The notes below the pieces were generated by a model that saw nothing but the letters and a program-made list of their open reading frames with translations, ran no database searches and was not told the DNA's origin. Source: Thiobacillus sp. (GTDB lineage: Bacteria; Pseudomonadota; Gammaproteobacteria; Burkholderiales; Thiobacillaceae). From it: a stretch of DNA of 33,058 nt. The stretch covers positions 1 to 33,058 of the forward strand of contig JANJXT010000012.1 in NCBI GenBank assembly GCA_024708885.1. Reading direction: 5' to 3'. Below are positions 1 to 6,630 of this stretch, piece by piece (the stretch's first letter is position 1; the number at the start of each line of letters is the position of its first letter). Position numbers and translations under genes: made by a program.

Positions 1-1
1 G

Positions 2-304
2 GGCGGCGATGAGTTCGTCGTGCTGCTCGTGCATGTGGCCGACAATCTCGAATCCGCCACGGACCTGGCCAGGCAGGTGGCCGAGCGCATCCTCCACGAC
101 CTGGCGAGGCCCTACGTAATGAGCCTGGACGAGCAGGGCAACGCGGCCCGGAAGATCGAGCATCTCTGTTCGGCCAGCCTGGGCATGACCCTGTTCCCGC
201 CCTGTGAATCAGATAGCGAGACCATCCTCCGCCGTGCCGACCGTGCCATGTACCAGGCCAAGGGCGAGGGGCGAAACAAAATCTGCCTGGCGGAAGTTGA
301 TTAA
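2..304 (+). CDS. GGDEF domain protein (diguanylate cyclase), C-terminal part only
   Basis: The reading frame is open from the window edge and begins with an intact GGDEF active-site motif (codons at 2-16), followed by the usual second half of the domain. That half includes an ASLGMTLFP strand and the closing RADRAMYQAKGEGRN helix. GGDEF domains with this motif make cyclic di-GMP from two GTP. The protein ends directly after the domain, so GGDEF is its C-terminal module. The N-terminal sensor or membrane part lies outside the window, so neither the stimulus nor the inhibitory RxxD site can be judged. The domain assignment is secure. Catalytic activity is likely but inferred from the motif alone. 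Confidence 0.9.
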   Translation, partial: GGDEFVVLLVHVADNLESATDLARQVAERILHDLARPYVMSLDEQGNAARKIEHLCSASLGMTLFPPCESDSETILRRADRAMYQAKGEGRNKICLAEVD

Positions 305-323
305 CCGGGGGCGGCGTCAGGTA

Positions 324-362
324 GCCCAGCCGGTGTCCGTCCGCTCAGGCGGCTGGCTGGGC
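324..362. terminator. Hairpin between convergent genes, possible terminator
   Basis: GCCCAGCC (324-331) can pair with GGCTGGGC (355-362). It lies between the end of the GGDEF gene and the end of the convergent Lrp-type gene. No clear T run follows on either strand, so intrinsic termination is only a guess. Confidence 0.3.
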
Positions 363-387
363 CAAAGCTGCCACGCCCTATTCTCGT

Positions 388-861
388 TCAAACCGGTAGT
401 GCGGAAGAGGACTTCACTTCTTGCAGGGAAAGGTTCGACCGAATCGACGTCACTCCAGGCAACTTTCGTAGCTGGTCTCGAACAAATACACCATAGGCAT
501 CCAAGTCGCTGGCTACGATTTGCAGCATGTAGTCGCAATCACCGGTGACGTTATGGCAAGACAGAATTTCGGGCATGCTGGTCACCAGCTTCTCAAATTG
601 CAATGGCGCTTCGCCGGCATGATTACCCAAGGTGATCTGGACGAATGCCACAACGCCATAGCCAAGCTTCTTCCGGCCCAGATTGGCTTGGTAGCCCTCA
701 ATGAATCCATCGGCCTCGAGGCGCTTGAGTCGTCGCCAGCAAGGCGTTTCACTCAGAGATAGTTTCTCGGACAGCTTGGCATTGGATAGCCTGCCGTCGG
801 CTTGCAGTTCCCGCAATATGGCCAAATCGGTCTGGTCAAGCTGTCCAATGAGTTGGTTCAT
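388..861 (-). CDS. Lrp/AsnC family transcriptional regulator
   Basis: The 157-residue protein has the standard two-part Lrp layout. An N-terminal winged helix-turn-helix covers about residues 5-60 (LDQTDLAILRELQADGR, then LSLSETPCWRRLKRLEADG). A C-terminal RAM effector-binding domain contains the CHNVTGDCDYMLQIVASDL stretch. The start was set at MNQLIGQ because the conserved domain begins there, although the frame stays open to 954. No strong Shine-Dalgarno is visible. The gene is divergent from a LysE-type exporter, the classic pairing in which an Lrp regulator senses an amino acid and controls its efflux. The pairing suggests that job; the ligand cannot be named. Confidence 0.9.
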   Translation of the reverse strand: MNQLIGQLDQTDLAILRELQADGRLSNAKLSEKLSLSETPCWRRLKRLEADGFIEGYQANLGRKKLGYGVVAFVQITLGNHAGEAPLQFEKLVTSMPEILSCHNVTGDCDYMLQIVASDLDAYGVFVRDQLRKLPGVTSIRSNLSLQEVKSSSALPV

Positions 862-987
862 GTCGTAGATAGCATTTTGAAGAAAGAATCCACTAAATTT
901 TAAGGTATTTATTGAAGAGATAGCAGCAAAATTTCGGGCTGCACATGGGAACATATTCTTTCCTCAAACAGCCTCACGAGCACTTCG
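862..987. promoter_or_regulatory. Divergent control region between lrp-like and lysE-like genes
   Basis: This 126-base stretch is clearly more AT-rich than its flanks and separates two divergent starts, so both promoters and the Lrp operator should lie here. I could not assign convincing -35/-10 pairs or a clean operator by eye. Confidence 0.4.
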
Positions 988-1611
988 ATGATTGCCTTGC
1001 CCGACCTATTGGTCTTTGTCGCCGCGCTGATTGCTGTCTATCTTCTGCCTGGACCTGACATGGCATTGGTTCTCTCTACATCGGCATTCCGAGGGCCAAG
1101 AAACGGCTTGATGGCCGCTATTGGATTGGCCATTTCAAGAATGGTCCATGTCACGCTATCCGCCCTTGGCTTGGCGGCGCTGTTTCACACGCATCCTGTT
1201 TTGTTCGATGTCGTTCGATGGTTTGGCGCCGTATACCTATTGGTTCTTGCATGGAAGATGCTGCGCGCTGGCGAGACAGAGGGATTAGAGGAAGCCAATG
1301 TCACCGGTAGGGGCTGGGAGGCCATTCGCAGTGGGGTGATGACCAATTTGCTCAACCCGAAAGCCTTGATGTTTTGTGCGCTGTTGCTGCCGCAGTTTAT
1401 CTCCACACAGTACGACCTGACAGCGCAGTATCTGACGCTTGGCGCCATCCTGGTCGGGCTGGGTTTTGCGTTCGATGTGCTCTACGCCCTTGCGGCATCG
1501 CGCCTCGCAAAGCGCTGTTCAGGTTCCGGCGCTATCCAAAAAGTCACGAAGCTATTGTTCTCGACCGTCTTTGGGTTTGCAGCAATTCGCTTGGCAATCG
1601 GCGGCAACTGA
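988..1611 (+). CDS. LysE/RhtB family amino acid exporter
   Basis: The 207-residue hydrophobic protein has about six membrane segments. It carries the family signature near the N terminus (YLLPGPDMALVLS, residues 18-30) and the second conserved element NLLNPKALMF in the middle. LysE/RhtB proteins export amino acids such as lysine, homoserine, threonine or leucine from the cytoplasm. The length matches the family. The divergent Lrp-type gene next door is the likely regulator. The specific substrate cannot be read from the sequence. The start at 988 places the PGP motif at the usual distance from the N terminus. Confidence 0.9.
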   Translation: MIALPDLLVFVAALIAVYLLPGPDMALVLSTSAFRGPRNGLMAAIGLAISRMVHVTLSALGLAALFHTHPVLFDVVRWFGAVYLLVLAWKMLRAGETEGLEEANVTGRGWEAIRSGVMTNLLNPKALMFCALLLPQFISTQYDLTAQYLTLGAILVGLGFAFDVLYALAASRLAKRCSGSGAIQKVTKLLFSTVFGFAAIRLAIGGN

Positions 1612-1846
1612 AAATGAGTACAAAAACATGTGCGTGGTCCTAATGAAGAGGGACGCGCTTCATGAATTGCTCGCTGGACGCAGGGCTGTGAGAAGCCTAT
1701 CATCCATAAGTCAATGCTAATTAAGCAATGGCGTTTTTGGAGATCTTGTCATGGAAGAGCAAAACGCATCGTGTTCCCGCGTTTCTGGTTCGGTTCCTGA
1801 TGCATCCCCTCAGGAAGAACAGGTTTCAAGCGAAACCGTCAGCAAA

Positions 1847-1854
1847 AAGGAGGT
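1847..1854 (+). promoter_or_regulatory. Shine-Dalgarno that fixes the peroxiredoxin start
   Basis: AAGGAGGT lies seven bases before the ATG at 1862. The same frame is open upstream to an ATG at 1751, but that one has no comparable site, and the 37 extra residues it would add are polar and unlike peroxiredoxin sequence. Confidence 0.8.
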
Positions 1855-1861
1855 ACCCAGG

Positions 1862-2470
1862 ATGACTGCGCGTGTTGGTCAAAAAGCCCCCGATTTCACT
1901 GCCCCGGCGTACTTCAAGGGCGGATTCACCAGTGTCAAACTGTCCGACTACCTGGGCAAGTGGGTGATGCTGTGTTTCTACCCCGGTGACTTCACGTTTG
2001 TTTGAGCTACAGAAGTGTCCGCGGTCGCGGCTCAGTATGAAGCTCTGCAAAAGCTCGGCGTAGAAGTTTTCTCGGTTAGCGTGGACAGTCACTTCGTCCA
2101 CAAGATGTGGAACGACCAGGAATTGGTCAAAATGGTCGATGGTGGTGTGCCATTCCATATGGTTTCCGACCAGGCTGGAAATGTGGGTCGGGCCTATGGC
2201 GTGTACGATGACCAGCAAGGCATTGAAATGCGTGGCCGTTTCATTATTGACCCCGATGGTGTCATCCAGGCCATGGAAGTGCTGACACCGCCAGTCGGTC
2301 GCAAACTGGCTGAAACGGTGCGGCAGGTTCAGGCCTATCAGTTGGTGCGCAACTCCGCAGGCAAGGAAGCGACACCGGCGGGTTGGGAGCCCGGCAAACC
2401 GACCCTGAAACCAGGCCCCGACCTGGTTGGCAAGGTTTGGGAGGTCTGGAATCCCTCGATGGAAGACTAA
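1862..2470 (+). CDS. Selenocysteine-containing peroxiredoxin (AhpC/Prx1 type), in-frame TGA as Sec48
   Basis: Read through the TGA at 2003-2005, this frame encodes a complete 202-residue peroxiredoxin. It runs from [14 protein letters not shown], through the active-site strand ending PGDFTFV-U-ATE, to the Prx C-terminal region [20 protein letters not shown]. The family motif PxxxTxxC appears as P41...T45..U48, so the TGA falls exactly on the peroxidatic cysteine. The residue after it is Ala where Pro is usual (CPTE becomes UATE). The C-terminal resolving Cys (EVCPA in typical 2-Cys members) is Thr here (EATPA), and C38 is the only Cys left. Peroxiredoxins reduce peroxides. Sec forms of the family are known in bacteria. 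A SECIS-like hairpin follows the TGA. No sel genes lie in the window, so the decoding machinery must be elsewhere. Gene callers will split this into 1751-2005 and 2015-2470. Confidence 0.85.
2003..2033 (+). promoter_or_regulatory. Sec UGA codon and predicted bacterial SECIS hairpin
   Basis: After UGA (2003-2005) comes a four-pair stem, CCGC (2019-2022) with GCGG (2027-2030), closed by the tetraloop GGUC (2023-2026). An unpaired U (2018) sits under the stem, with G-C pairs 2017/2031 and 2015/2033 below. As I recall it, the E. coli fdhF element has the same four-pair upper stem, the same GGUC loop and a bulged U at the same distance from the loop GU. The whole structure is one base closer to UGA here. 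SelB recognises the bulged U and the loop GU. Confidence 0.75.
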
Positions 2471-2490
2471 CCCATCGACCCGCTCAACAG

Positions 2491-2527
2491 AGAGCCCCGC
2501 TTCGGTAACGGAGCCGGGCTCTTTTTG
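2491..2527 (+). terminator. Intrinsic terminator of the selenoperoxiredoxin gene
   Basis: AGAGCCC (2491-2497) pairs with GGGCTCT (2516-2522). An inner stem (2499-2504 with 2509-2514) closes a GTAA loop, and a T run follows (2522-2526). It starts 20 bases after the stop codon, which places the end of the selenoprotein gene at 2470. Confidence 0.88.
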
Positions 2528-2538
2528 CTGAATTCCGC

Positions 2539-3123
2539 TCAATTCATCGGTCGCTGCGCCAGCAAGCCAAAGTGGTAGGGCGCACTCGCTCCCAGGTCCA
2601 CATGAACTACCGAATCAAACCCCACCTTGGATAGCCAGGAAGCACATTGTTTGGGCTTCGGACGAATAGCCAGAGGAGGCCCGCGAGGCGTTTCGATGTC
2701 ACTGCGCCAGTGAATCACCGAGAGAATGGCTCCCGGCCGAAGCGTTCGATAGGCTTCGAGCAGGAGGGCCTGCGGGTCTTCAATGTGCAGAAGATTGAAG
2801 ACCATCGCGTGTCCCTGTGAGCAGTCGGGTACGCCTGCGCCATGCTCAACAAAGTCACGCAGCTCGGTTCGCACATTGAGCAGGCCATCCGCCCTGGCGC
2901 GTTCAGCCACCAACGCAACCATCTCAGCTTCGATGTCCAGTGCGGTGACCGTGCCGCGCGTGCGCTTTGCCGCTGGAAGACTGAACGTGCCGTAGCCACA
3001 GCCGAATTCGACCAGGTTGTAGCAACCCCCTTGGGTCACGAACAGCCGGTCGAGAATGCCTTCTGGCTGAAAGAACGAGTCCCAGTAGGCTTCGTCCGGC
3101 ATGCCGCTTTCACGTCCCTTCAT
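2539..3123 (-). CDS. Class I SAM-dependent methyltransferase, last gene of the sulfur-related operon
   Basis: The 194-residue protein has a Rossmann-type methyltransferase core. Motif I is VEFGCGYGTFSLP (SAM binding), followed by the acidic end of strand 2 (ALDIEAEM), a DFVEHG segment and the FNLLHIEDP region. The start at 3123 (MKGRESGMPDEAYW) lies two bases after the stop of the upstream DsrE-like gene, so translation is probably coupled. It is the last gene of a leftward operon led by an ArsR-rhodanese regulator. The substrate is unknown. Given the neighbours, a thiol, sulfide or other chalcogen compound is possible but unproven. The convergent selenoperoxiredoxin ends 68 bases away. Confidence 0.8.
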   Translation of the reverse strand: MKGRESGMPDEAYWDSFFQPEGILDRLFVTQGGCYNLVEFGCGYGTFSLPAAKRTRGTVTALDIEAEMVALVAERARADGLLNVRTELRDFVEHGAGVPDCSQGHAMVFNLLHIEDPQALLLEAYRTLRPGAILSVIHWRSDIETPRGPPLAIRPKPKQCASWLSKVGFDSVVHVDLGASAPYHFGLLAQRPMN

Positions 3124-3125
3124 AC

Positions 3126-3467
3126 TCAGAACACCAGCACCTTGTCGGCCGCTGCCGTCCATTCGGCCAATTCCTTCAAGGTGCTGCGCCGGGCCCCTTC
3201 GACCACCTGGTCGATGCCCATGCCGCGAGCGTCCATACAGGTACCGCAGAGACCCACCTCACCACCGACCATACGCACCATGTCCCCGGCGTTGTAATAG
3301 CCCTCAGGTACCTTTTGACCGCTCTTGGCACAGGCGACCGCGTCCCCCATCAGGAAGACGCGTACCGTCTCACCTTCCATCTTGCCAAGCTGGCGAGCCA
3401 GGCGCAGGGCGTTGTAGCTGCGTTCCGAGCCGTATGGCGCATCGTTGAGGATGAACAGCGTATTCAT
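3126..3467 (-). CDS. DsrE/DsrF-like family protein (probable sulfur carrier)
   Basis: The 113-residue protein opens with the family's beta strand and helix (MNTLFILNDAPYGSERSYNALRLA) and contains FLMGDAVACAKSG (C46). It then has the C74-x-x-C77 site in GLCGTCMDARGM, where DsrE-like proteins carry the reactive cysteine. Members of the DsrE/YchN group bind or transfer persulfide sulfur in the cytoplasm. The gene sits third in an operon headed by a regulator with a fused rhodanese domain, another persulfide-handling fold, which supports a role in sulfane sulfur handling. Its stop is two bases from the next start. The exact partner proteins cannot be named. Confidence 0.85.
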   Translation of the reverse strand: MNTLFILNDAPYGSERSYNALRLARQLGKMEGETVRVFLMGDAVACAKSGQKVPEGYYNAGDMVRMVGGEVGLCGTCMDARGMGIDQVVEGARRSTLKELAEWTAAADKVLVF

Positions 3468-3496
3468 GGGGGACTCCCTGTAAGTGGTTGAGAAAG

Positions 3497-3937
3497 CTAC
3501 TTGCCCCCGGCCTTGATGGTGGCCTTCAGGGCATCGAAATCCTTGCGTACCCTATCCTGGAAGAGCAGACCTGACTTGGCCTGCTTCGGTACGCTCTCCA
3601 TATCGAGGACATCAGCAACGATTTGGTAGCTGGCGGCTCCGTTGAAGTCCTTGCCATCGGCGACGATGAGCTGGGTGCCGTAGAAGACTGCCGGAGCCGG
3701 CAGTCCGGGGGCCAGGCTGGAAGGCAGCAACTGGATGGGGACGCGGTAGGTGTTGGCAACCTCGGCAGCAACCTGGAGGTTGCCGTTGCAGCGCTGACCC
3801 GGTGGGTCCTTGGCGATGAAGGTCAGTACCTTCTGGCCATTGGCGGTCTGGGCGCCGGGAACGGCCATCGATACATCGGCCGCCATGGCCGAGAAGGCCA
3901 GGGTGCCGCACAGGGCGAAGATGGGTAGATGCTTCAC
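3497..3937 (-). CDS. Exported one-cysteine protein of unknown function
   Basis: The 146-residue protein has an N-terminal signal peptide (MKHLPIFALCGTLAFSAMA, probable cleavage before AD), so the mature part should be periplasmic. The mature chain has a single cysteine, C50, in PPGQRCNGN. The order strand (KVLTFIA), Cys, helix, strand (VPIQLLP), proline-rich turn (GLPAPAVFYG) and strand (QLIVADG) resembles a thioredoxin fold with a cis-proline loop, but this is inference. It lies between the ArsR-rhodanese gene (31-base gap) and the DsrE-like gene (29-base gap), so it is probably the periplasmic member of the same sulfur-related operon. I do not recognise a named family. Confidence 0.7.
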   Translation of the reverse strand: MKHLPIFALCGTLAFSAMAADVSMAVPGAQTANGQKVLTFIAKDPPGQRCNGNLQVAAEVANTYRVPIQLLPSSLAPGLPAPAVFYGTQLIVADGKDFNGAASYQIVADVLDMESVPKQAKSGLLFQDRVRKDFDALKATIKAGGK

Positions 3938-3968
3938 GAGTTGTCTCCTCTGTTGTGGTTATGTGACT

Positions 3969-4628
3969 TCAGTTCTCGATGGGCAGGCCACCGGCACGCC
4001 ATTCACTGACGCCATCGGTAATCTTGTGGGCGTTGTAGCCACGTTGGCGCAGCAGCTTCACAGCCTCGTCGGACATCAGGCAGAAAGGACCACGGCAGTA
4101 GGCAACGATCTCCTTGCCGGCCGGCAGGTCAGCCAGCCGCTTCTCCAATTCCGCCAGGGGGAGCGAACGGGCAAATGGCAAATGACCTGCGGTGTATTCC
4201 GCTTCCGGGCGAACGTCGATGACCACGATGTCGCCGCTACGCGCCTTGGTCAGCAGGCTCTGACGGCTTTCCGATGACAGGGAATCAGGAGAGGCCGCCA
4301 TTTGGTCGAGTGCAACCCGCAGTTCGACCAGGTGTTCCTCGGCCACTTCCCGCACATTGACCCACAACTGGGCGACATCCGGGCCGCTCAGGCGGTAGTG
4401 GATGAACTTGCCTTCACGGCGGGTTTCGACCAGACGCGCTTCGCGGAGAGCGCGCAAATGCGCACTGGCCAGGCGCATGTCGATACGAGCCTGTTCGGCC
4501 AGAGTCTCGACGGTCTTCTCGCCCTGCGCGAGCAATTCGATGAGCTCCAGGCGCTTGGGGCTGGAAATCGCCTTGCCGATACGGGCAACGTGTTCGTAGA
4601 GGTAGGACTTGGTAATGGTCGGTTTCAT
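3969..4628 (-). CDS. ArsR-type repressor fused to a rhodanese domain
   Basis: The 219-residue protein has two domains. Residues 10-100 form an ArsR/SmtB winged helix (ISSPKRLELIELLAQGEKTVETLAE, then MRLASAHLRALREARLVETRREGKFIHYRL). Residues 125-219 form a rhodanese domain (VVIDVRPEAEYTAGHLPFARSLP) with the active-site loop C178-RGPF-C183. The repressor half has no cysteine, so the rhodanese loop is the likely sensor, probably of persulfide or another reactive sulfur species; that is inference. It leads a leftward operon of four genes. Its ATG lies at the expected transcription start of a well-formed promoter that overlaps an inverted repeat, so it is likely autoregulated and its mRNA may be leaderless. 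Confidence 0.9.
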   Translation of the reverse strand: MKPTITKSYLYEHVARIGKAISSPKRLELIELLAQGEKTVETLAEQARIDMRLASAHLRALREARLVETRREGKFIHYRLSGPDVAQLWVNVREVAEEHLVELRVALDQMAASPDSLSSESRQSLLTKARSGDIVVIDVRPEAEYTAGHLPFARSLPLAELEKRLADLPAGKEIVAYCRGPFCLMSDEAVKLLRQRGYNAHKITDGVSEWRAGGLPIEN

Positions 4629-4663
4629 AATTACAATCTAACGATTCTTGGATTGTTTGTAAA
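4628..4663 (-). promoter_or_regulatory. Promoter and overlapping operator of the ArsR-rhodanese operon
   Basis: On the minus strand, TTTACA (4663-4658) and TAGATT (4640-4635) are separated by 17 bases, a good sigma-70 layout. The start point predicted six to seven bases downstream falls on the A of the ATG at 4628. An inverted repeat, ACAATC (4633-4638) and GATTGT (4651-4656) with a 12-base spacer, covers the -10 box and most of the spacer, where a repressor would block polymerase. Confidence 0.6.
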
Positions 4664-4734
4664 CATCGATGCTCTGTTGGAAATCTTTCGCGGAATCAAC
4701 CCTGCACGGTGCAGCCTGAAACGGTCGCGTACCT

Positions 4735-5580
4735 ATGAAGTTGAGCATCCCGCTCCTGCTGTCGCTGGTACTCCATGCCGTCCTGGTCGCGGGATGGCAG
4801 CTTGGCGCATTGAAGATTGCAAAGAACCCTGAAACCATCGAAATCCGGATTGCGAGCCAAGTTCGGGAGGACGTTCAGGAACTGCCTGCACCCCCTCCGC
4901 CTAAGCCTGCGAAACCCAAGGCATCTACGCCACGAACTGCGAAACCGCCACGTGAGGCAATCCCGGTACCGGCACCGGAGGTGCTCGCTGCCCCTTCAGC
5001 CAAGACCCCTGCCTCACTGGAAGCGCCGCCACCACCGAGTGCGGAAGAGTGGCAATTGGCCTCGACCTACAAGCTCAAGAACAGCAAACGTTATCGCAAC
5101 AATTGGGGGCAACTGGTGCGCAGCATGATGGGCACGGCGGTCGAAGGGCCCGGTCAGGGGATGGTGCGCTTCCGCATCGAGATTGCCCCGGATGGGAAGC
5201 TCGCGAACGTCAAGGAGCTGTGGTCCACTTCCGAGAATGCTTCGAAACTGGCGTGGCAGGCCATCAAATCCCTGCCGCCGCTACCACCGACGCCCACTGG
5301 GCAGCCCCTGATATTCGAGCGGACGATTTCATTCCAGCCCTATGAGACCGGCTGGCCACCGAGCTATACCCTGGACTGCCTGCCGGACCCGCCTGCGTTC
5401 AAGAATCCGTTTGCCTGGGATGGCAAATCACCGCAGGAACAGGTCAAGCACCAGGCACCGAAACGTGCACCTGTCGATGCGGCCCAAGAAAAATGCGTGA
5501 CGGACTCGACCGCCGACACCATTGAGCAGGAAGAAGGTGAAATGAAACGACAGACGGAAATCTATCTTTGGGGACGATGA
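4735..5580 (+). CDS. TonB-like energy transducer with an unusual C-terminal tail
   Basis: The 281-residue protein starts with one membrane helix (residues 2-24) that carries the S10-LVL-H14 pattern matching the SxxxH motif of TonB/TolA-type helices. A long Pro/Lys-rich periplasmic spacer follows (PAPPPPKPAKPK and onward). Then comes a TonB-type C-terminal domain, about residues 115-203 (GMVRFRIEIAPDGKLANVKELWSTS, ending FERTISFQPY). TonB couples the inner-membrane proton gradient (through ExbB/ExbD) to outer-membrane receptors. About 78 residues follow the domain, with two cysteines and an acidic end, which is not usual for TonB. No exbB or exbD is present. The gene is divergent from the ArsR-rhodanese operon with 106 bases between. 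Shine-Dalgarno support for the start is weak. Confidence 0.75.
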   Translation: MKLSIPLLLSLVLHAVLVAGWQLGALKIAKNPETIEIRIASQVREDVQELPAPPPPKPAKPKASTPRTAKPPREAIPVPAPEVLAAPSAKTPASLEAPPPPSAEEWQLASTYKLKNSKRYRNNWGQLVRSMMGTAVEGPGQGMVRFRIEIAPDGKLANVKELWSTSENASKLAWQAIKSLPPLPPTPTGQPLIFERTISFQPYETGWPPSYTLDCLPDPPAFKNPFAWDGKSPQEQVKHQAPKRAPVDAAQEKCVTDSTADTIEQEEGEMKRQTEIYLWGR

Positions 5581-5724
5581 GGGCTAGAGCAGACTTCAAG
5601 CCAAGACAGAATTTAAGCCCCCGAATGCTTGGGCCTGCTTCACTCCCAGAAGCCGACGATGCAAAATGGTCGGCCGAGTTTGAAATCCAGCTCAGCAGAC
5701 AGGCAGCACATCAGGAACCAAGCA

Positions 5725-6510
5725 ATGAGACTCAAGCAATATCAAGTTGACGCATTTGCCACACGTGTTTTCGAGGGCAACCCGGCAGCGGTGTGTCCAC
5801 TGGACCATTGGCTGGACGATAGACTGCTCCAGTCGATAGCCAACGAAAATAACCTCTCCGAAACTGCCTTTTTCGTCCCCACCGAACATGGGTTCCATCT
5901 TCGATGGTTTACGCCGGTTGCTGAAGTCGACCTCTGTGGGCACGCCACACTAGCTACAGCTCATGTTCTTTTTAACATCCTTGGTTACACCGGAAAGCAG
6001 ATTACTTTTCAAACCAAGAGCGGAGAACTGGTTGTCGAGTCAAACGACGGACTGTTGACGATGGATTTTCCTGCGCGACCACCGGCAGTGAAGCCCATTC
6101 CCGATGCTCTGGCTATCGGACTGGGCTGCCCCCCGCTCGAAGTCTGGGCGGCGAACGATTACATCGCTGTTTTCGAGGATGAAGACACCGTGCGCTCTAT
6201 CAGCCCGGATTTAGCCAAACTTCAGGAACTGGACTTACGCGGAGTCATTGTTACAGCTCCCGGCACCGATGTTGATTTTGTAAGCCGGTTCTTCGCACCC
6301 AAAATTGGAATACCCGAGGACCCGGTAACCGGGGCTGCTCACTGCGAACTGACGCCTTACTGGGCGCAGCGTCTCGGGAAAACTTCCTTTGAGGCAAGAC
6401 AGGTTTCAACCAGAGGCGGAAGGCTCTCATGCCAACTACAGGGCAATCGTGTGGTGCTTTCAGGAAAGGCAGTCACTTTCATGATTGGCGAAATCGACTT
6501 GGGTGATTAG
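5725..6510 (+). CDS. PhzF family isomerase
   Basis: The 261-residue protein matches the PhzF fold. It begins MRLKQYQVDAFATRVFEGNPAAV, has the proposed catalytic glutamate E46 in NNLSETAFF, the GHATLATAH element (residues 72-80), and the second-half motif EDPVTGAAHC. PhzF enzymes isomerise small metabolites; the phenazine enzyme is the best studied. Nothing here points to phenazine synthesis, so the substrate is unknown. The start at 5725 was preferred over upstream ATGs because AGGAA (5713-5717) lies seven bases before it and homology begins there. The base composition is AT-richer than in the core genes that follow. Confidence 0.88.
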   Translation: MRLKQYQVDAFATRVFEGNPAAVCPLDHWLDDRLLQSIANENNLSETAFFVPTEHGFHLRWFTPVAEVDLCGHATLATAHVLFNILGYTGKQITFQTKSGELVVESNDGLLTMDFPARPPAVKPIPDALAIGLGCPPLEVWAANDYIAVFEDEDTVRSISPDLAKLQELDLRGVIVTAPGTDVDFVSRFFAPKIGIPEDPVTGAAHCELTPYWAQRLGKTSFEARQVSTRGGRLSCQLQGNRVVLSGKAVTFMIGEIDLGD

Positions 6511-6630
6511 GCAGCAAGGCTGAAGAGCCGCTACCTGATAGAGAGCAGCCAGATGTTTTGATAAACTGAGCGGCAGCAGTTGGCCGGTAGCTGCCTGCTT
6601 GCTTCTGGCCATTACACCGATATTCGGTGG

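Noticed and set aside
1751..1861. 37-residue N-terminal extension of the peroxiredoxin
   Set aside because: A strong Shine-Dalgarno precedes the ATG at 1862, and the extension has no peroxiredoxin or signal-peptide character.
1751..2470. Peroxiredoxin as a pseudogene with a nonsense mutation, or as two separate genes
   Set aside because: Reading frame, spacing and family motifs are intact on both sides. The second fragment would start at a GTG inside the fold, and the TGA falls on the one residue where Sec is expected, with a SECIS-like hairpin behind it.
5568..5750. 60-codon frame overlapping the end of the TonB-like gene
   Set aside because: It overlaps the start of the PhzF gene, lacks a ribosome site and shows no family features.
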